The notes beneath the pieces are model-generated. The model was not told the origin of the DNA. It worked only from the letters and a program-made list of their open reading frames with translations, and searched no databases. The position numbers were made by a program, and so were the translations under genes. A DNA stretch of 64,000 nucleotides, from the NCBI GenBank assembly GCA_002104985.1, contig MCGO01000030.1, positions 186,001 to 250,000 of the forward strand, in the 5' to 3' direction. The stretch comes from Rhizoclosmatium globosum. Taxonomy: Eukaryota; Chytridiomycota; Chytridiomycetes; Chytridiales; Chytriomycetaceae. This document shows positions 13,814 through 24,634 of the stretch, piece after piece (the first letter of the stretch is position 1; each line of letters opens with the position of its first letter).

Positions 13814-14512
13814 TTAGTTTATCTTCAGTAGCTCCACTTCAAAGGTAAGGCGGCTGTTGCGAGGAATAATGGGAGGATATCCTCGCTCTCCATAACCTTT
13901 CTCACTGCCCCCAATATTCTAAATTAATGCCCTGATTCAGATAGAATTCTTAAAACTCACGCGTCAATCTTCAGAACAGCTTTCTCCCCCAAACTCATTG
14001 TTGGAACGCCTTCATCCCATCCTATAAAACGGCAATCGATTAGATCCACTTTACTGACGATATGGAGCCAAGAGAAGAGAAACTAACCAACAATCACTTG
14101 TCCAACTCCAATCTTTGTGACGAATGGTTCATTTCTGTCGCGGGACGAGTCAAACTTGGAACCATCATCTAAAGTTCCAGTATCTTCAAAATACATCAGG
14201 TTTGGAACAATATAATGACGGTAAGTGGCATTTTGAATACAGAACATTGATGAACATACAATGCATTTGAACAACGTCGCCCTGTTACAAAGCGTTATAA
14301 GCATTGCATTACAAGAGCTAGTGGCGTACCTTCTTTGGGAAGTGAAGTCCGTCTCCTGCCTTCAATATCTGCTTTGACAGCCCTTCGCTTATTTGAATGA
14401 ACGAAGGTACTGCCTTTTGAGGAGCCGCAGTTTGTGATGCATTCATGAAGAACCAGAGAAACAGAAGGGCAGTCCCTGAGAACAGTGCAATGGAAGTGAG
14501 GCGGCGACCCAT
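13814..14512 (-). CDS. FPR2: FKBP-type peptidyl-prolyl isomerase, ER-directed
   Basis: Proline isomerase, probably folding secretory proteins in the ER lumen. The N-terminus carries a hydrophobic segment ([18 protein letters not shown]) serving as signal peptide or anchor, followed by one FKBP domain: [49 protein letters not shown] and FEVELLKIN. Five exons; introns 14282-14329, 14184-14259, 14022-14087 and 13905-13960. The second exon is only 22 nt. The spliced product is 150 residues, starting at the ATG nearest the hydrophobic segment; an in-frame ATG at 14554 would add 14 residues. Lies 143 bp downstream of a cytosolic FKBP on the same strand, suggesting an old tandem duplication. Confidence 0.9.
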
Positions 14513-14655
14513 CGTCGAAGTCGAAGTTGGAGTGGAAAATAACATGCCCTTCATTATTCCATTTCTGATTTCTCTTCTTTTCCCCAATAATGAAACAGTT
14601 TTATTCGATCAATAAAGCGGCATTAAATCAAGGAGTATAGATCATCCCGTTGCGC

Positions 14656-15129
14656 TTAGTTGATCTTCAAGAGCTCAACCTCGAAGTTGAGGTCAGACTT
14701 TGGTGGAATAACAGGTGGGAAACCGCGCTCTCCGTAAGCGTAGTCGTAAGAGATACGGAGAATGGCCTTCTCACCAAGGGACATCTACATTCAAAAGATG
14801 GGTTAGCATCCATTCGTTTACCCAAACAGAGCATATCTTCCACTCATCAAATAATACTACGAATCATACCTGTGGAACACCTTCATCCCAACCCTTGATG
14901 ACACGTCCAACACCAATGGCAGTGACGAATGGCTGACCACGGTCAACGGAGGAGTCAAACTTGGAGCCGTTGTTCAAGGTACCAGTGTAGTGCATGGTAA
15001 CAGTGTCTCCCTTCTTTGGGAAGTTCTTTCCATCTGAATAGCTTCTCGTTAGGAAGGTGATATCAAGCAAAGCAAGGGGTCGTTTAAAAACTCACCACCA
15101 GCCTTGAGGACTTCCTTAGTAACACCCAT
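14656..15129 (-). CDS. FPR1: FKBP12-type peptidyl-prolyl isomerase, cytosolic
   Basis: Small proline isomerase of the FK506/rapamycin-binding family. The 108-residue product is a bare FKBP domain with no targeting sequence: start [13 protein letters not shown], then [46 protein letters not shown] and FEVELLKIN. The drug- and substrate-pocket residues (Y, FDSS, VI.GW, Y in YAYG) are all present. Introns 15034-15095 and 14785-14869. Its last exon encodes the same FEVELLKIN ending as the ER paralogue next door. Confidence 0.95.
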
Positions 15130-15597
15130 GTTAAATCTGGATGAATGGAAAGAGCGAACAGAGTTAGAAAAGACGGTTCGGAGCATTGACGGAAAGGTTC
15201 GGGTGTTTTTTGGTTTGGGAGGGAGCGAGACGGTTTTTCACCTTTGCTTTTTTCGCCAACCCAACTTCTTCTGTCAAATCACCTCAACTGCAGTTTCTAG
15301 GACAATCATGACATCGCAACCCCGATCTTATAGTTGTACCTGTTAAACAACTCCCTCTTATTCCCTGCATATGCTCTATATCCCTCACGCCTCTTCTTTT
15401 CTCCGACACTTTCGATTCTTCGACGAGGGTTGGCCGTAAATGGTGGCGATATCAACCTGACCCGCGGATCTTGAATCTGCGTCCTATTCTTGAGCTTTCT
15501 TCGCAGATAAACTGCGGGAGATATTGAGAGAAGGGAACATCCTAATCTAATTTACGATTGTGTTTTTAATTATAAGCTGTGTGAAATGTCATTATTC
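15130..15597. other. intergenic spacer, promoter side of FPR1
   Basis: Upstream region of FPR1 and the 3' end of the glycosyltransferase gene; pyrimidine-rich blocks near 15290-15420 but no coding frame or RNA gene that I can recognise. Confidence 0.4.
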
Positions 15598-17417
15598 CTA
15601 TAGAAGATACAGAGATTTGCAGTCGGAAGTTTTAACAGAGTAGAAACTCGACTTTCCATGCAACTGTCTCTGAACACTGTCGAATCGTGCTGCAAATCCC
15701 TCCCAGATTTCCACATCCGATAGTAACGGGTCCAAGTTTGAAATATAGTCTTTCAGATGTGTCCTTGTAGATCGGTTGATAAAAACAGAGCCACTTCTCG
15801 ATGCCCCGCTTTGAGTGTCCTGACAATCTGTGTACCCAACTAACGCTAGCTTGTTCCCACCAGTTTTCTTGAACTCTCCGATAATTTGTGTAAAGAGAAT
15901 AGGTTTGGTTGTGTCCATTACGACAGTCCTGTGTGGCAACCACACCCACTCAAACCGATCCAATGCCTTTTCCACTTCAACAAGAATTTTGGCCATTGAT
16001 ATGGAAGTTTCACTGTTGACAACATGTATCGCTTGAGAATACAGCTTCGCGACATCACTTCGCTCCGTTGCAGTGTTCGGTCCAACGCCAAACGACAAAA
16101 TTGCAACTGTGTCATACACAGCCTCTCCATAAGACCTCAACTTTTCCCATTCGTCAAAAGACTCGGGTACGACAGGAACAACAGGCAAGACTTTCCCACC
16201 ATTCACAAGCTTTTCAACCTGGATTCTCCTCAAATCTTGCATCTGTCGTGCCCATTTTTCAAAGAGCCCTGCAGTTGCGGTCGTTGTCAGCTTGTTTGTC
16301 ATGAATTTCCAGTGGAATCCAACGGCTGCATCGATTTCTTCTTTGGTTCGGTCCAAGAGCCGTGCTGTTAAATACCGTTGTGGTAGGATTGTATAAGGTC
16401 GAGGTCCTTTTGAATTATAATACGTTGTAAGAACGCGCTAAACAAGCAAAGCGGTTAAATTCCCAACTGCTCAAACCTCAAAACCTAAACGCGAAAACCC
16501 ATACCTGATCCCCAAACCCCAAAGCCTTAGGAACCGTCTCCAACAACCCTCGATAATCCTTCATCGTAGGCTCCAACGCAATAATCGCCGAATCAAACTG
16601 CCCCGTCTCAAAGTCCGGGCCCCAGGCCAATCCCGACACCCTCCATAAAACGGCAACACAGCTCCACTCTTCCGATACTTTCTCACAACATCAAACAAAT
16701 CCAACGGCGACCGATTCAAAAAGAACAAGTCCCCATCATGCGTCACGATCGTGTCGTAAAACCCCTCCAAAGCCCACATTTGGAATTTGGAGAACGTGTA
16801 TCCGTATCGATGCGTCATTTGGGATTCGTCGACTTGGAGGATGGGTACTTTTATGATTCGAGCGCCGAGGGAGAGGAGGCCTTCTATGCCTGTGTTTTGA
16901 GACAAGTGTGTTCTTTAGAATGGACTTATTGGAGGCGGCGAAGAGGTATTTACAATGTTGTGGAGTTCCATGCGTGACCATAACGACAAACTCGACGTCG
17001 CTGTTTGGATCGAGGGGAGTTACTTTCCCATGGAGGAAGCTGTACGCCTGATAATGCGCCAACAAGCAAAAGTCGTCGAGGATCAGAGCGGGCTGTTGTG
17101 GGTTTGGGGCTCCGGCTAGCAGAGTAAGTACAGCGTTTCGTTTTATTGGTCGAAGATTGTGAGATGGGATGAACTCGTATCCTTCCTATTGGATCGTCAT
17201 CAATAAAGAGTATGAAAGTGTACAGAAAACATACGGGAAGCGGAGGCAGGGTCCGTCGGCGAGTCGATGTTGACTTTGAAGTGAATGTGATCACAGAGAG
17301 CGAAAAGGTTATGAGGACTACTAGTGTGATGATCCGAAGCATAATCTTTTGCGAATTGGATCGCAGGTAACGATTGATGCCCGCTGCGATACTGGACTCG
17401 TGGCGAAATGGGGGCAT
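15598..17417 (-). CDS. GT8-like glycosyltransferase, type II membrane protein (copy 1)
   Basis: Predicted Golgi sugar transferase related to the glycogenin/GT8 group. A short cytosolic tail and membrane anchor (IITLVVLITFSLSVITF) precede a catalytic domain: LLSLGARIIKVP, YGYTFSKFQMWALEGFYDTI, metal-binding DGD in VTHDGDLFFL, a GQFDSAI segment and GFGDQRVL. Introns 17186-17234, 16890-16953 and 16438-16504; 546 residues after allowing for one missing G in the minus-strand G-run (C-run 16620-16623), which otherwise breaks the frame after DWPG. Paralogue of the gene immediately upstream, from which it is separated by only 38 bp. Donor sugar and acceptor cannot be told from sequence. Confidence 0.82.
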
Positions 17418-17455
17418 TGTCTTCAGGGTCAAATTTAAACGACAAACCTTGCAAA

Positions 17456-19180
17456 TCAAAACAAACAACCATTCTCATTTACAGAATAAAAATCAATTCG
17501 CTTCGCTGATTCATACGAAAGGTGTTCATCGGCAGTGAAGCGCGAGGTTAAAGCGTCCCAGACTGCAGCTTCTGGCTTTCCTTTGGATTCTTTCACAACT
17601 TTGAATATCGCGTTCCTTGCTCCTCGATTTACCAGCAACGTGGCAGTTCCACCCGACTCCTTACAATCTCCAAATGATACTATTCTGACTCCATCATCTG
17701 GTGCAACTTCACCCAAAAAGTCAAGTAGCAACCGTTTGGGTTCTTTTGTTGCAGTGACTTGATTTCCCCATACCCACACCCAATCATACCGATCCAGCAT
17801 ACTCTCAGCCACATATTTAAGTTTTTGAATCAGCAGTTTTCGCGGCTTCTCACCGCCGTGTTCATGGATAGCTTGTTGGTTTGTTGTGGCAACAACATTT
17901 CGATTCACTACTTCTTGATCTGAAATCATTCCGAAAGAGACTAAAGCAATAGAATCAAACATGATGTGACTATGACGGGTCCGCATATGAATCCAATCTT
18001 CAAACAAGGAAGGTACAGGTGGAACGAGAGGGATGGGTTTGTTTTCGTCAGTTGTCCATACTCCTTGGGACACCATTCCCATTTGAATCTGACGAAGGCC
18101 TTGTATTCCTTTCGCCCATTTTTTAAAGAGCCCTTGAGATGCCTTGGTTTCAAGTCGGACTTCAGGAAATTTGTGGTGGAACCCGACTCCATCTTCAATT
18201 TCAGATTTCGTTCGCTCGTTGAGTCTTCCGACATGAAATTTACGCGGAAGAGTGACAAAAGAGCGATTCCCATTGGAGTTGTAATACTTTGTGAGGACAC
18301 GTTGGTCTCCGAATCCAACTGAACTTGGAATCAAATCAACGAGGTTGTCGTGGTCGTTGAGGGAAGGTTCAAAGAGCATCAACGCACTATCAAATTGTCC
18401 TGTTCTGTAGTCTGCGCCCCCAGGGAAGTCTTTACACGCACCAAAGAAAGGCTTTCTCTGTGTGTTCTGTTTGGACGGAATGAGATCAAACAATTCCGAC
18501 ACAGGAGCTTGTTCGAGAAACAAGAGATCAGAATCCATAGTCAAGATTGAGTTGTAGAACGGCTCGAGTGCCCACATTCTGAATTTAGTGAATGTGTAGT
18601 AATATCGATGTCCCATTTCAGAATCCGGTGGAATCACGAGCGGGACAGTGATGATACGCGCACCAAGTTTCCCGAGAGCCGCGACACAGGCTCGACAGGA
18701 CTCTTTCGTGACGAGGACAGCAAAGTCCGTCCCACTTGACGGGTCGAGCCTTGTCTTTTGATTGTGCAGGAATGTGTGCGCGTGAAAGAGGGCGCCGAGG
18801 CAGAAGTCATCGAGTCGCAAAGAAGAAGAAGAAGAAGACGCGCCAGTCAGGAGAACAACAATGGCATTCTGCTTTTGGGCCGAGGAATTGAACGACGGCG
18901 ATGCGTGGATCTGGCTCAACTGTGGAATTGATTCCAGAGTGAAAGGAGTAGGAGTGGAAGGAGTAAGAGAGATTACCGTTTGATAACAAGAAAGAAAGAA
19001 GAAAAGAAAGAAAGAAGTTGTTGTTCAAACCAGTTCGCCGTGTCTCGTTGTCGAGTCTCCAGTGCCACTCGAATGCAACTTGACAAGCACAAGCACGGCA
19101 ATCGCGGCAATCCACGGAAACACAAACAAGGCCGTGCGCGTCGATCGGAGGAATCGCGGACGCCGGACCTGGAGCTTCAT
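17456..19180 (-). CDS. GT8-like glycosyltransferase, type II membrane protein (copy 2)
   Basis: Intact paralogue of the downstream gene, 537 residues. N-terminal basic tail and anchor (FVFPWIAAIAVLVLVKL), then the nucleotide-sugar transferase fold: LGARIITVPLV, YYYTFTKFRMWALEPFYNSI, DSD metal motif in TMDSDLLFL, TGQFDSALMLFEPS and GFGDQRVLTKYY. One intron, 18920-19030, with a long polypyrimidine tract. A run of Ser codons (near 18823-18838) comes from a trinucleotide repeat. Both copies keep a C-terminal extension of about 200 residues after the catalytic core, which I do not recognise; conserved blocks there include AGLFEKWARQMQDLRRIQ in copy 1. Confidence 0.85.
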
Positions 19181-19238
19181 TGTTTTGTTTTTTGGACGTG
19201 GGCGGGTTTCGGACACGTCTCTTTATTAAATAGTTTAT

Positions 19239-20516
19239 TCATACTTCACATAAAGAATTAAGAAGTACTTGAATCAGATTGTAGTTGAATAGATCCCGGC
19301 AGTCTTTGGTCTCGGGCGTCTTGAGTTTCCCTGACTGAATGGGTTCAGGATACAAACTCAAATAAGCACACTGGTAATGACTGTCCCCTCCTGCGTTCCT
19401 CAAAAAGTGTCCAGACATGGAAAACACGTCCGAAGGCAATACAAATGCCTTCATGGTACTCGAATTCGACATTCTATTAATTTCGTCGATTCCACCACGC
19501 ATCATTCCATTTCTCAAACGATGTCCGTCTGTTGAAAGGCCGTGTTGACCTTTTGGTGGCGTTGCATACCAATATAAAGTTGTGTCTTGCCGTGACTTCA
19601 TCGCATACTCATATACGCCCCATATCATTTGTTCATGAAACACTTTGTTATAATGATAGTTTGTCGATGGAATAAAGACGTCGGCTTCCAATTCGATAGC
19701 ACGCTCCCAAGGAACGTTTTGAGCTTCATGGATGTATCCCAAAAGAATATCGGATGATTGGTTTACGTGCGGCGACCAATTAAATTTCCCAAGCTCGAGT
19801 AAATCCGACTGATGACTAAAAGTGTAGGACGCATGTGTGTGGTAGTAGTGCTCAACGACATGATCAATCCCCCTCAACCAATACACCATTCGATTGAAAA
19901 GCTGTCGCATCATGGAATCTCCGCTAAAAACTATTCTTTTACCCTGCAAGCAACTGATTGCTTCAGGCTGGGAAAACACATGAAATCCCTTGTGCTCTGT
20001 TTTCAAACTATTAGGGTATTGTTCAGAAAGAGCTAAATCAACTCACCTGGAATCATATGTACTCTATCTGAACTTAACAAATATCTCCCATCAGTTTCAC
20101 TTTTTGAATGCTTCCAGCGTACCTTTTTTGATGGTGGTTTCCAGTTCGGCATCCCCTTCTTCCACATTGTACAATTGGAATCAATTAAACAGCCTCCGAA
20201 AGGGCATGATACGTCAGGATATTCACTTCCCACATGGCATTCAGTTCCAACATATTCTTCGTGTTTCAATGATGGTGTTGGAATGAGGCCAAACTGATAA
20301 ATGGTGACAATATCAAGAGCGAAAATATTATAGCCAAGAGAAGCCGGGATGTGATATTTGGCGTGTATGGTCAATTAGGGGTTTGACAGGTTCAGCAATT
20401 GTAGAGTTACTTTCAGTTTCATCAACATCTATGACCAACAGGTTGAGTAGCTTGTTTTTAATGTTAGCTTGGATAGAGTTGGACCAATTAGACGGGACAC
20501 TGGTGTCAGCTGTCAT
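19239..20516 (-). CDS. PC-esterase-like membrane protein (TBL/NXPE/Cas1-type), copy 1
   Basis: Putative SGNH-fold glycan acyl-esterase or acyltransferase of the Golgi. Core motifs: CLQGKRIVFSGDSMMRQLF (GDS nucleophile block), TLYWYATPPKG, and DGHRLRNGMMRGGIDEIN (Asp-x-His block), ending DCRDLFNYNLIQVLLNSLCEV. A Cys-rich lead-in (GTECHVGSEYPD, CPFGGC, NCTMW) precedes it. Intron 19997-20046. The membrane segment (RLLLAIIFSLLILSPF) sits in a different frame from both the ATG at 20516 and the Cys-rich part, so the first 70 codons need two frame corrections, and the start is tentative. About 410 residues. Directly downstream of its paralogue. Confidence 0.7.
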
Positions 20517-20626
20517 GCCTCTAAAATTAAAAGTAGTTGTTGGCGGGACGAAAAGTGAACAGAAAAGCCAGGAATCTCCCAATAATCCTCCCATAAAATA
20601 CAACACTTTATAGTCAGTCTCAAAAT

Positions 20627-21977
20627 TTATTCCACTGATACCTCGCACATTGAATTCAGCAACACTTGCACCAAATTGTAATTGAAGAGACTCCTACAAT
20701 CGCGATTCGCAGGCATCTTGTACGTCTTGATTTGTTGAGGAAATTCCGGATAATAGCCACACATAAAGTGAGGATCGTACTTATCCCATAACTCCTCATT
20801 CTGCGGCACATGATTCCTTTCGTAATATCCCGTCATTGAGAACTTGTCTGAAGGAAGCGCAAACGCAATCGGGTATCCCTTCTTCACAATCTTGTTGATG
20901 GCATCAATCTCACCACGTATTAACCCATTCCTCAACATATGTCCTTCATCACCAACACCACGACTATGATTCCCATTTGGCGGAGTCGTAAACCAGTACA
21001 ACGCCGTATCCCTCACAGACGGATCAACCCACGTCTTCACCCTCCATCAACAAACTCATACAAATCCTTCACAACCCCCATTTCCACAACCTGATCACTC
21101 CAATAATTAACCCCAGCAACAACAACATCCACATCCAAATCCACAGCAGACTGTTTCATAAACGCTGTTCCAGACCACACAAACGCGATATGGAACAGAT
21201 TCCCGTGTTCATCGTCTTGTTCCCGCGACGGCCACATGAACGGCCCGATTTCTATCTCGTCTGAGTCTTTTCGATGCGTGTAATGTGATTCGACGTGGAA
21301 ATAGCTTTCGATGGGGGATTGGATTCCGCGGAACCAGTAGGTTGTGTATATGAATAATTGGCGGAGCATGGAGTCTCCTGAGATTAGGAGGCGTCGGCCT
21401 TTGAGGCATTCGATTGCTTCTCGTTGGGTGAAGATGTGGTATCGTTTGTTGTCTATGTGGTTTGTGTTGATGGAGAGTTCAATGAACTTTTGCACGATGA
21501 ACTATGTACGTGGCCTGATAGAAATCTACATACCTGGAAGCATATTCACTCCATCTTTCCCCAGAGTATAGTCATAATCCGTCTCAGTTTTCTGCACCTT
21601 CCACTTCACACTTCTTGTCAACGGCTGTGAAAGCCACTGCGGTTTCCCAGTCTTCCAGAATGTACAAGTATCGTTTGGTAAACATCCTCCTAAACAGGGG
21701 TTGTCCCAGTATGTGCTTCCGGGGAAACACTCAGTGCCAATATATGAAGGCCTTGAATCTGCGGATGACGTGGGATCCAGCCCTGTATGCAAATTCGGTC
21801 TCTTCTCTTTATCGCTTGATTTTGATGTTGAAGTTGATTCGAGAAAGAAGAAGTCAAAGGCGAGCACCATGAGAACAAAGACAGCAATTCCTTGGAACAA
21901 CAACGTTTGTTTTGACCTTGGTTTCGCGAGGGTACTCGAAGTACAGGTACAGTAGGTAATCGAATTGATGCGGACAT
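20627..21977 (-). CDS. PC-esterase-like membrane protein (TBL/NXPE/Cas1-type), copy 2
   Basis: Paralogue of the next gene: membrane anchor (LLFQGIAVFVLMVLAFDFFF), Ser-rich stem, Cys-rich module (GTECFPGSTYWDNPCLGGC), GDS block CLKGRRLLISGDSMLRQLF, TALYWFTTPPNG, and D-E-G-H before MLRNGLIRGEIDAIN; the end is DCRSLFNYNLVQVLLNSMCEV. Intron 21453-21533. A G is missing at 21040-21042 (reads DGG-stop instead of DGGVKTW), and the only ATG upstream of the anchor (21977) is out of frame with it, implying a second lost base near 21915-21945. About 423 residues. The Ser/His pair suits transfer or removal of acyl groups on cell-surface glycans; the direction is unknown. Confidence 0.7.
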
Positions 21978-22078
21978 TGATGAGTAGCCAGAGAGATGGT
22001 GAAATGGTGTTTGATGTCAAAAATAGAATCGTTTTTAACTTAATTCATCGACGTATTATAATTCTCATCAATTCCTCA

Positions 22079-24581
22079 TCATACATCCACCAACCCATCC
22101 AACTGCTCCTTGACCAAGTCAACCTGCCTCTCCCACTTATATACCTCCCAATCCGCCATCTCAAGCTCAAATCGAATCTTTCGCATTTCCGCACGAGAAG
22201 CCAACTCTTCCTGGATCATTTTCTTGCGGTCTGCGCATGACTTTTCAAACTATGGAAATAGAAGAGGTTGTTAGAAGTCCGTGCTATTGTATGACTAGAA
22301 TACTCTTACTTCAGCTTGCTCCTTCTCGTTCCAGGCGTATTTCATAATCTCTGGAAGCTGGTTATAGTCGATTTTCGGTGGAGGTGGTGGCAAAACTCCA
22401 GGCGCTGGCGCTGAAGGACCTTGTTGCTGCTGTTGCTGTTGATGATGTGGTGGATATCTATGTTGGTGAGGAGGCGTCCCTCCAGATTCATGAAAGTGAG
22501 ATTGAGATTGCTGATGATGAAGTGGAGGCGGGGTATGATATTGTGTGGTTGTGCTTGTGGTTGCAGTTGTGGGTAACGAGACGGGTATGGATGCTGGTAT
22601 GGTGCTGGTGTTGATGGCTCTGAAAACTGAGACGAAGCAAGAGGATGTTGTGGTCGATGCTGTTGAGGTGGATGAGGAGGGTATTCAGTGCGCGAGGGTG
22701 CACGAGATTGAGGGTAGCTGGAGTTCCGCCCAGGTGATCCAATCAGGTTTGGTTGAGAGTTGTATCTTGAGGGTGGTCCGTTTGGATGTGCATGTGGATC
22801 ATTCAGGTTCGGATCCTTAAAATCTTGTGAAGAAGTTTGGCGTTCCATTTCTTGAGATGTGGTTGGTAGTATGCTTCAGGCTCGCGCCCAAGGGGTGTAT
22901 GTTCACGATTAATATCTCGCGCGGGAACTTGATCTCGTGTTTGTGGCGGAGGTGCAGAGTATTCCCAATCCATATCAGTTCGTACAATAGGACGTTCCAA
23001 CTCTCGTTGAGGAGGGACATAATCTCGCTGCGGTGTATAATGGCGATCCATATCTCGAGGTGGAAGAGGTTCACGAGGTGGATAATAATCACGTTCCATT
23101 TCTCTTGGTGGAGGCAAGTATTCGCGATCACGGTCCGATATACCACTCATACGTGGACGAAGGTCTCTGTCGCGTTCAATTCCAGATACGATGGTGATTC
23201 CTCGGTTAGGGTCGCGTTCACGGTCTGAACCCCGATAAGAATCACCACGATGTTGAGGAGTTCCGCCTGGCACATAAGAATCCCCGCGCGAAGTCAAAGG
23301 AGGAACGCACGTTCATCTCGAGGTGGTCGATCATCGATTGGACGTCTTGATAGGGGAACAGGTGTACCACGACTCACGTCTCGGGAATCCCGAACATCTC
23401 GACGACGATAATCGTCATCAAATCTCCCACCACTTGCATCTAGCGGTGTTGCAGGGCGTCGTAATCTTGCGGTTCTGCTGGGCCACGTCGACCATATTCA
23501 GCATCGACATCTGCAGAGGAAGCGGGTCGGCCTGAAGAGGGTGTAGAAATTGGAGGTGCAGGGCCCCTCTATAAAAGTCGTCCCCTGGTCGCCGTTGTGC
23601 AGACTCAGAAGGTAAAGGCCTTCGAAATTCACTCTCGTTCAATCGACGGGCCGGTGGGTATCATCTCGCGTACATATTCTCCTTCTTCCAGTTTTTGTCT
23701 CTTCAATTCACCGCTTTCGCGTTCCGAGTCCACCAGACTGCCCACACCGCGTCGATTCAGAGACTGTAGTTGAGGTTCTCTTGAAATTGGGCGGTCTTCT
23801 CCTCTCTCACGGTCATACGCTCTGTCGTACTCTCTATTGGAAGAAGGTCTTTGCAGGTCTGATATACGAGTGGAGGTGGTGGAAGCGGGTGAGTTGTTGG
23901 TCGATATTGTTCCCCACGATGGTCCCTTGGCTCTCTTGCGTCCCTCCCATCTCGTACTTCTCTTCCATCTCTAATGATGTCCCTATAGTCTCGTGGGGGT
24001 CTCTCAAGTCCCGAGGATCTCTCTCCCTTCGAGGAGACCTCTCCCTGGCATCCCTAACATCTCTGACATCTCGAGGCATCTCTCGAGATCTCTGGTATCC
24101 CTGATGTCTCTGACATCTCTAACGTCCTAACATCCGACCTAACATCCGAGGATCCCTTGCGTCTCGAACATCCCTGCCGTCCTGACATCCCTGACATCTC
24201 GGATATCCCTGGCATCCCTCACATCTCGAACATCCCTCCGACCAACAGGAGACCTCGACCGTCGTCTTTCTCTGTCTCTAGTAGTATCACGAACACCCAT
24301 CGAGTTGATTGCCATCAGCTTTTCTCTCTCACGCAACAGGTTCTCGCGCTCCCGGACTTCTCTCTCCCGCGCAAGTCGTTCTTGTTCCAACTCAGCCTGT
24401 TTCGCAGCCTGAGCCTGAGCCTGAGCGGCTGCGTTGCAACACGGAGGGACGCTGGATTGCGACAGTCAGACAAGTATTGGAGTAGCCCTCATTGCAACAC
24501 ACACACCTGCAAACGGATGGACAGGATTGTTGAACGCGGAGTAACCTTTGGCGGAGGCGGAAGCGGATGTTTGCCGCTCAT
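22079..24581 (-). CDS. RD/RE-rich disordered protein with C-terminal coiled coil, multiple frame breaks
   Basis: Unrecognised protein, probably over 700 residues. Pieces in order: MSGKHPLPPPPKVTP start; AQAQAQAAK; RE-rich helix (REREVRERENLLREREK); long Arg-Asp dipeptide tracts (RDVRDVRDARD); acidic KRQKLEEGEYVREM; many REMERDYYPPRE-like blocks; Pro/Gln-rich stretch; then an ordered end (KIDYNQLPEIMKYAWNEKEQAE, intron 22255-22308 or close by, then FEKSCADRKKMIQEEL) forming a likely coiled coil. The tracts switch frame at least six times, yet the same dipeptides continue in each new frame, so I treat it as one gene with base-count errors. RD/RE tracts resemble U1-70K-type splicing proteins; an RNA-processing role is a guess. 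The exon 1 splice in the 24400-24510 region is unresolved. Confidence 0.5.
23985..24290. repeat. degenerate 9/12-bp repeat encoding Arg-Asp dipeptides
   Basis: On the + strand this reads as repeated gacatctc / cctgacatc units; on the minus strand each unit gives RDV, RDA or RDI. Units are imperfect and the array slips frame several times, as expected from replication slippage or miscalled repeats. Confidence 0.65.
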
Positions 24582-24634
24582 CTACTTTTTGTGGATAGAA
24601 TTTGAGAGAAAGAAAAGAGAGTAAACACTCAGAA
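24582..24634. promoter_or_regulatory. 53-bp divergent start-to-start spacer
   Basis: The start codons of the RD-rich protein (minus) and the deubiquitinase (plus) are 53 bp apart, so both transcripts must be driven from a shared, very short region or from within each other's 5' parts. The spacer is purine-rich (gagagaaagaaaagagag). Confidence 0.5.

Noticed and set aside
24000..24290. CRISPR-like array
   Set aside because: Units are 9-12 bp, degenerate and coding (Arg-Asp); no spacers. CRISPR is not expected in a fungal nucleus.
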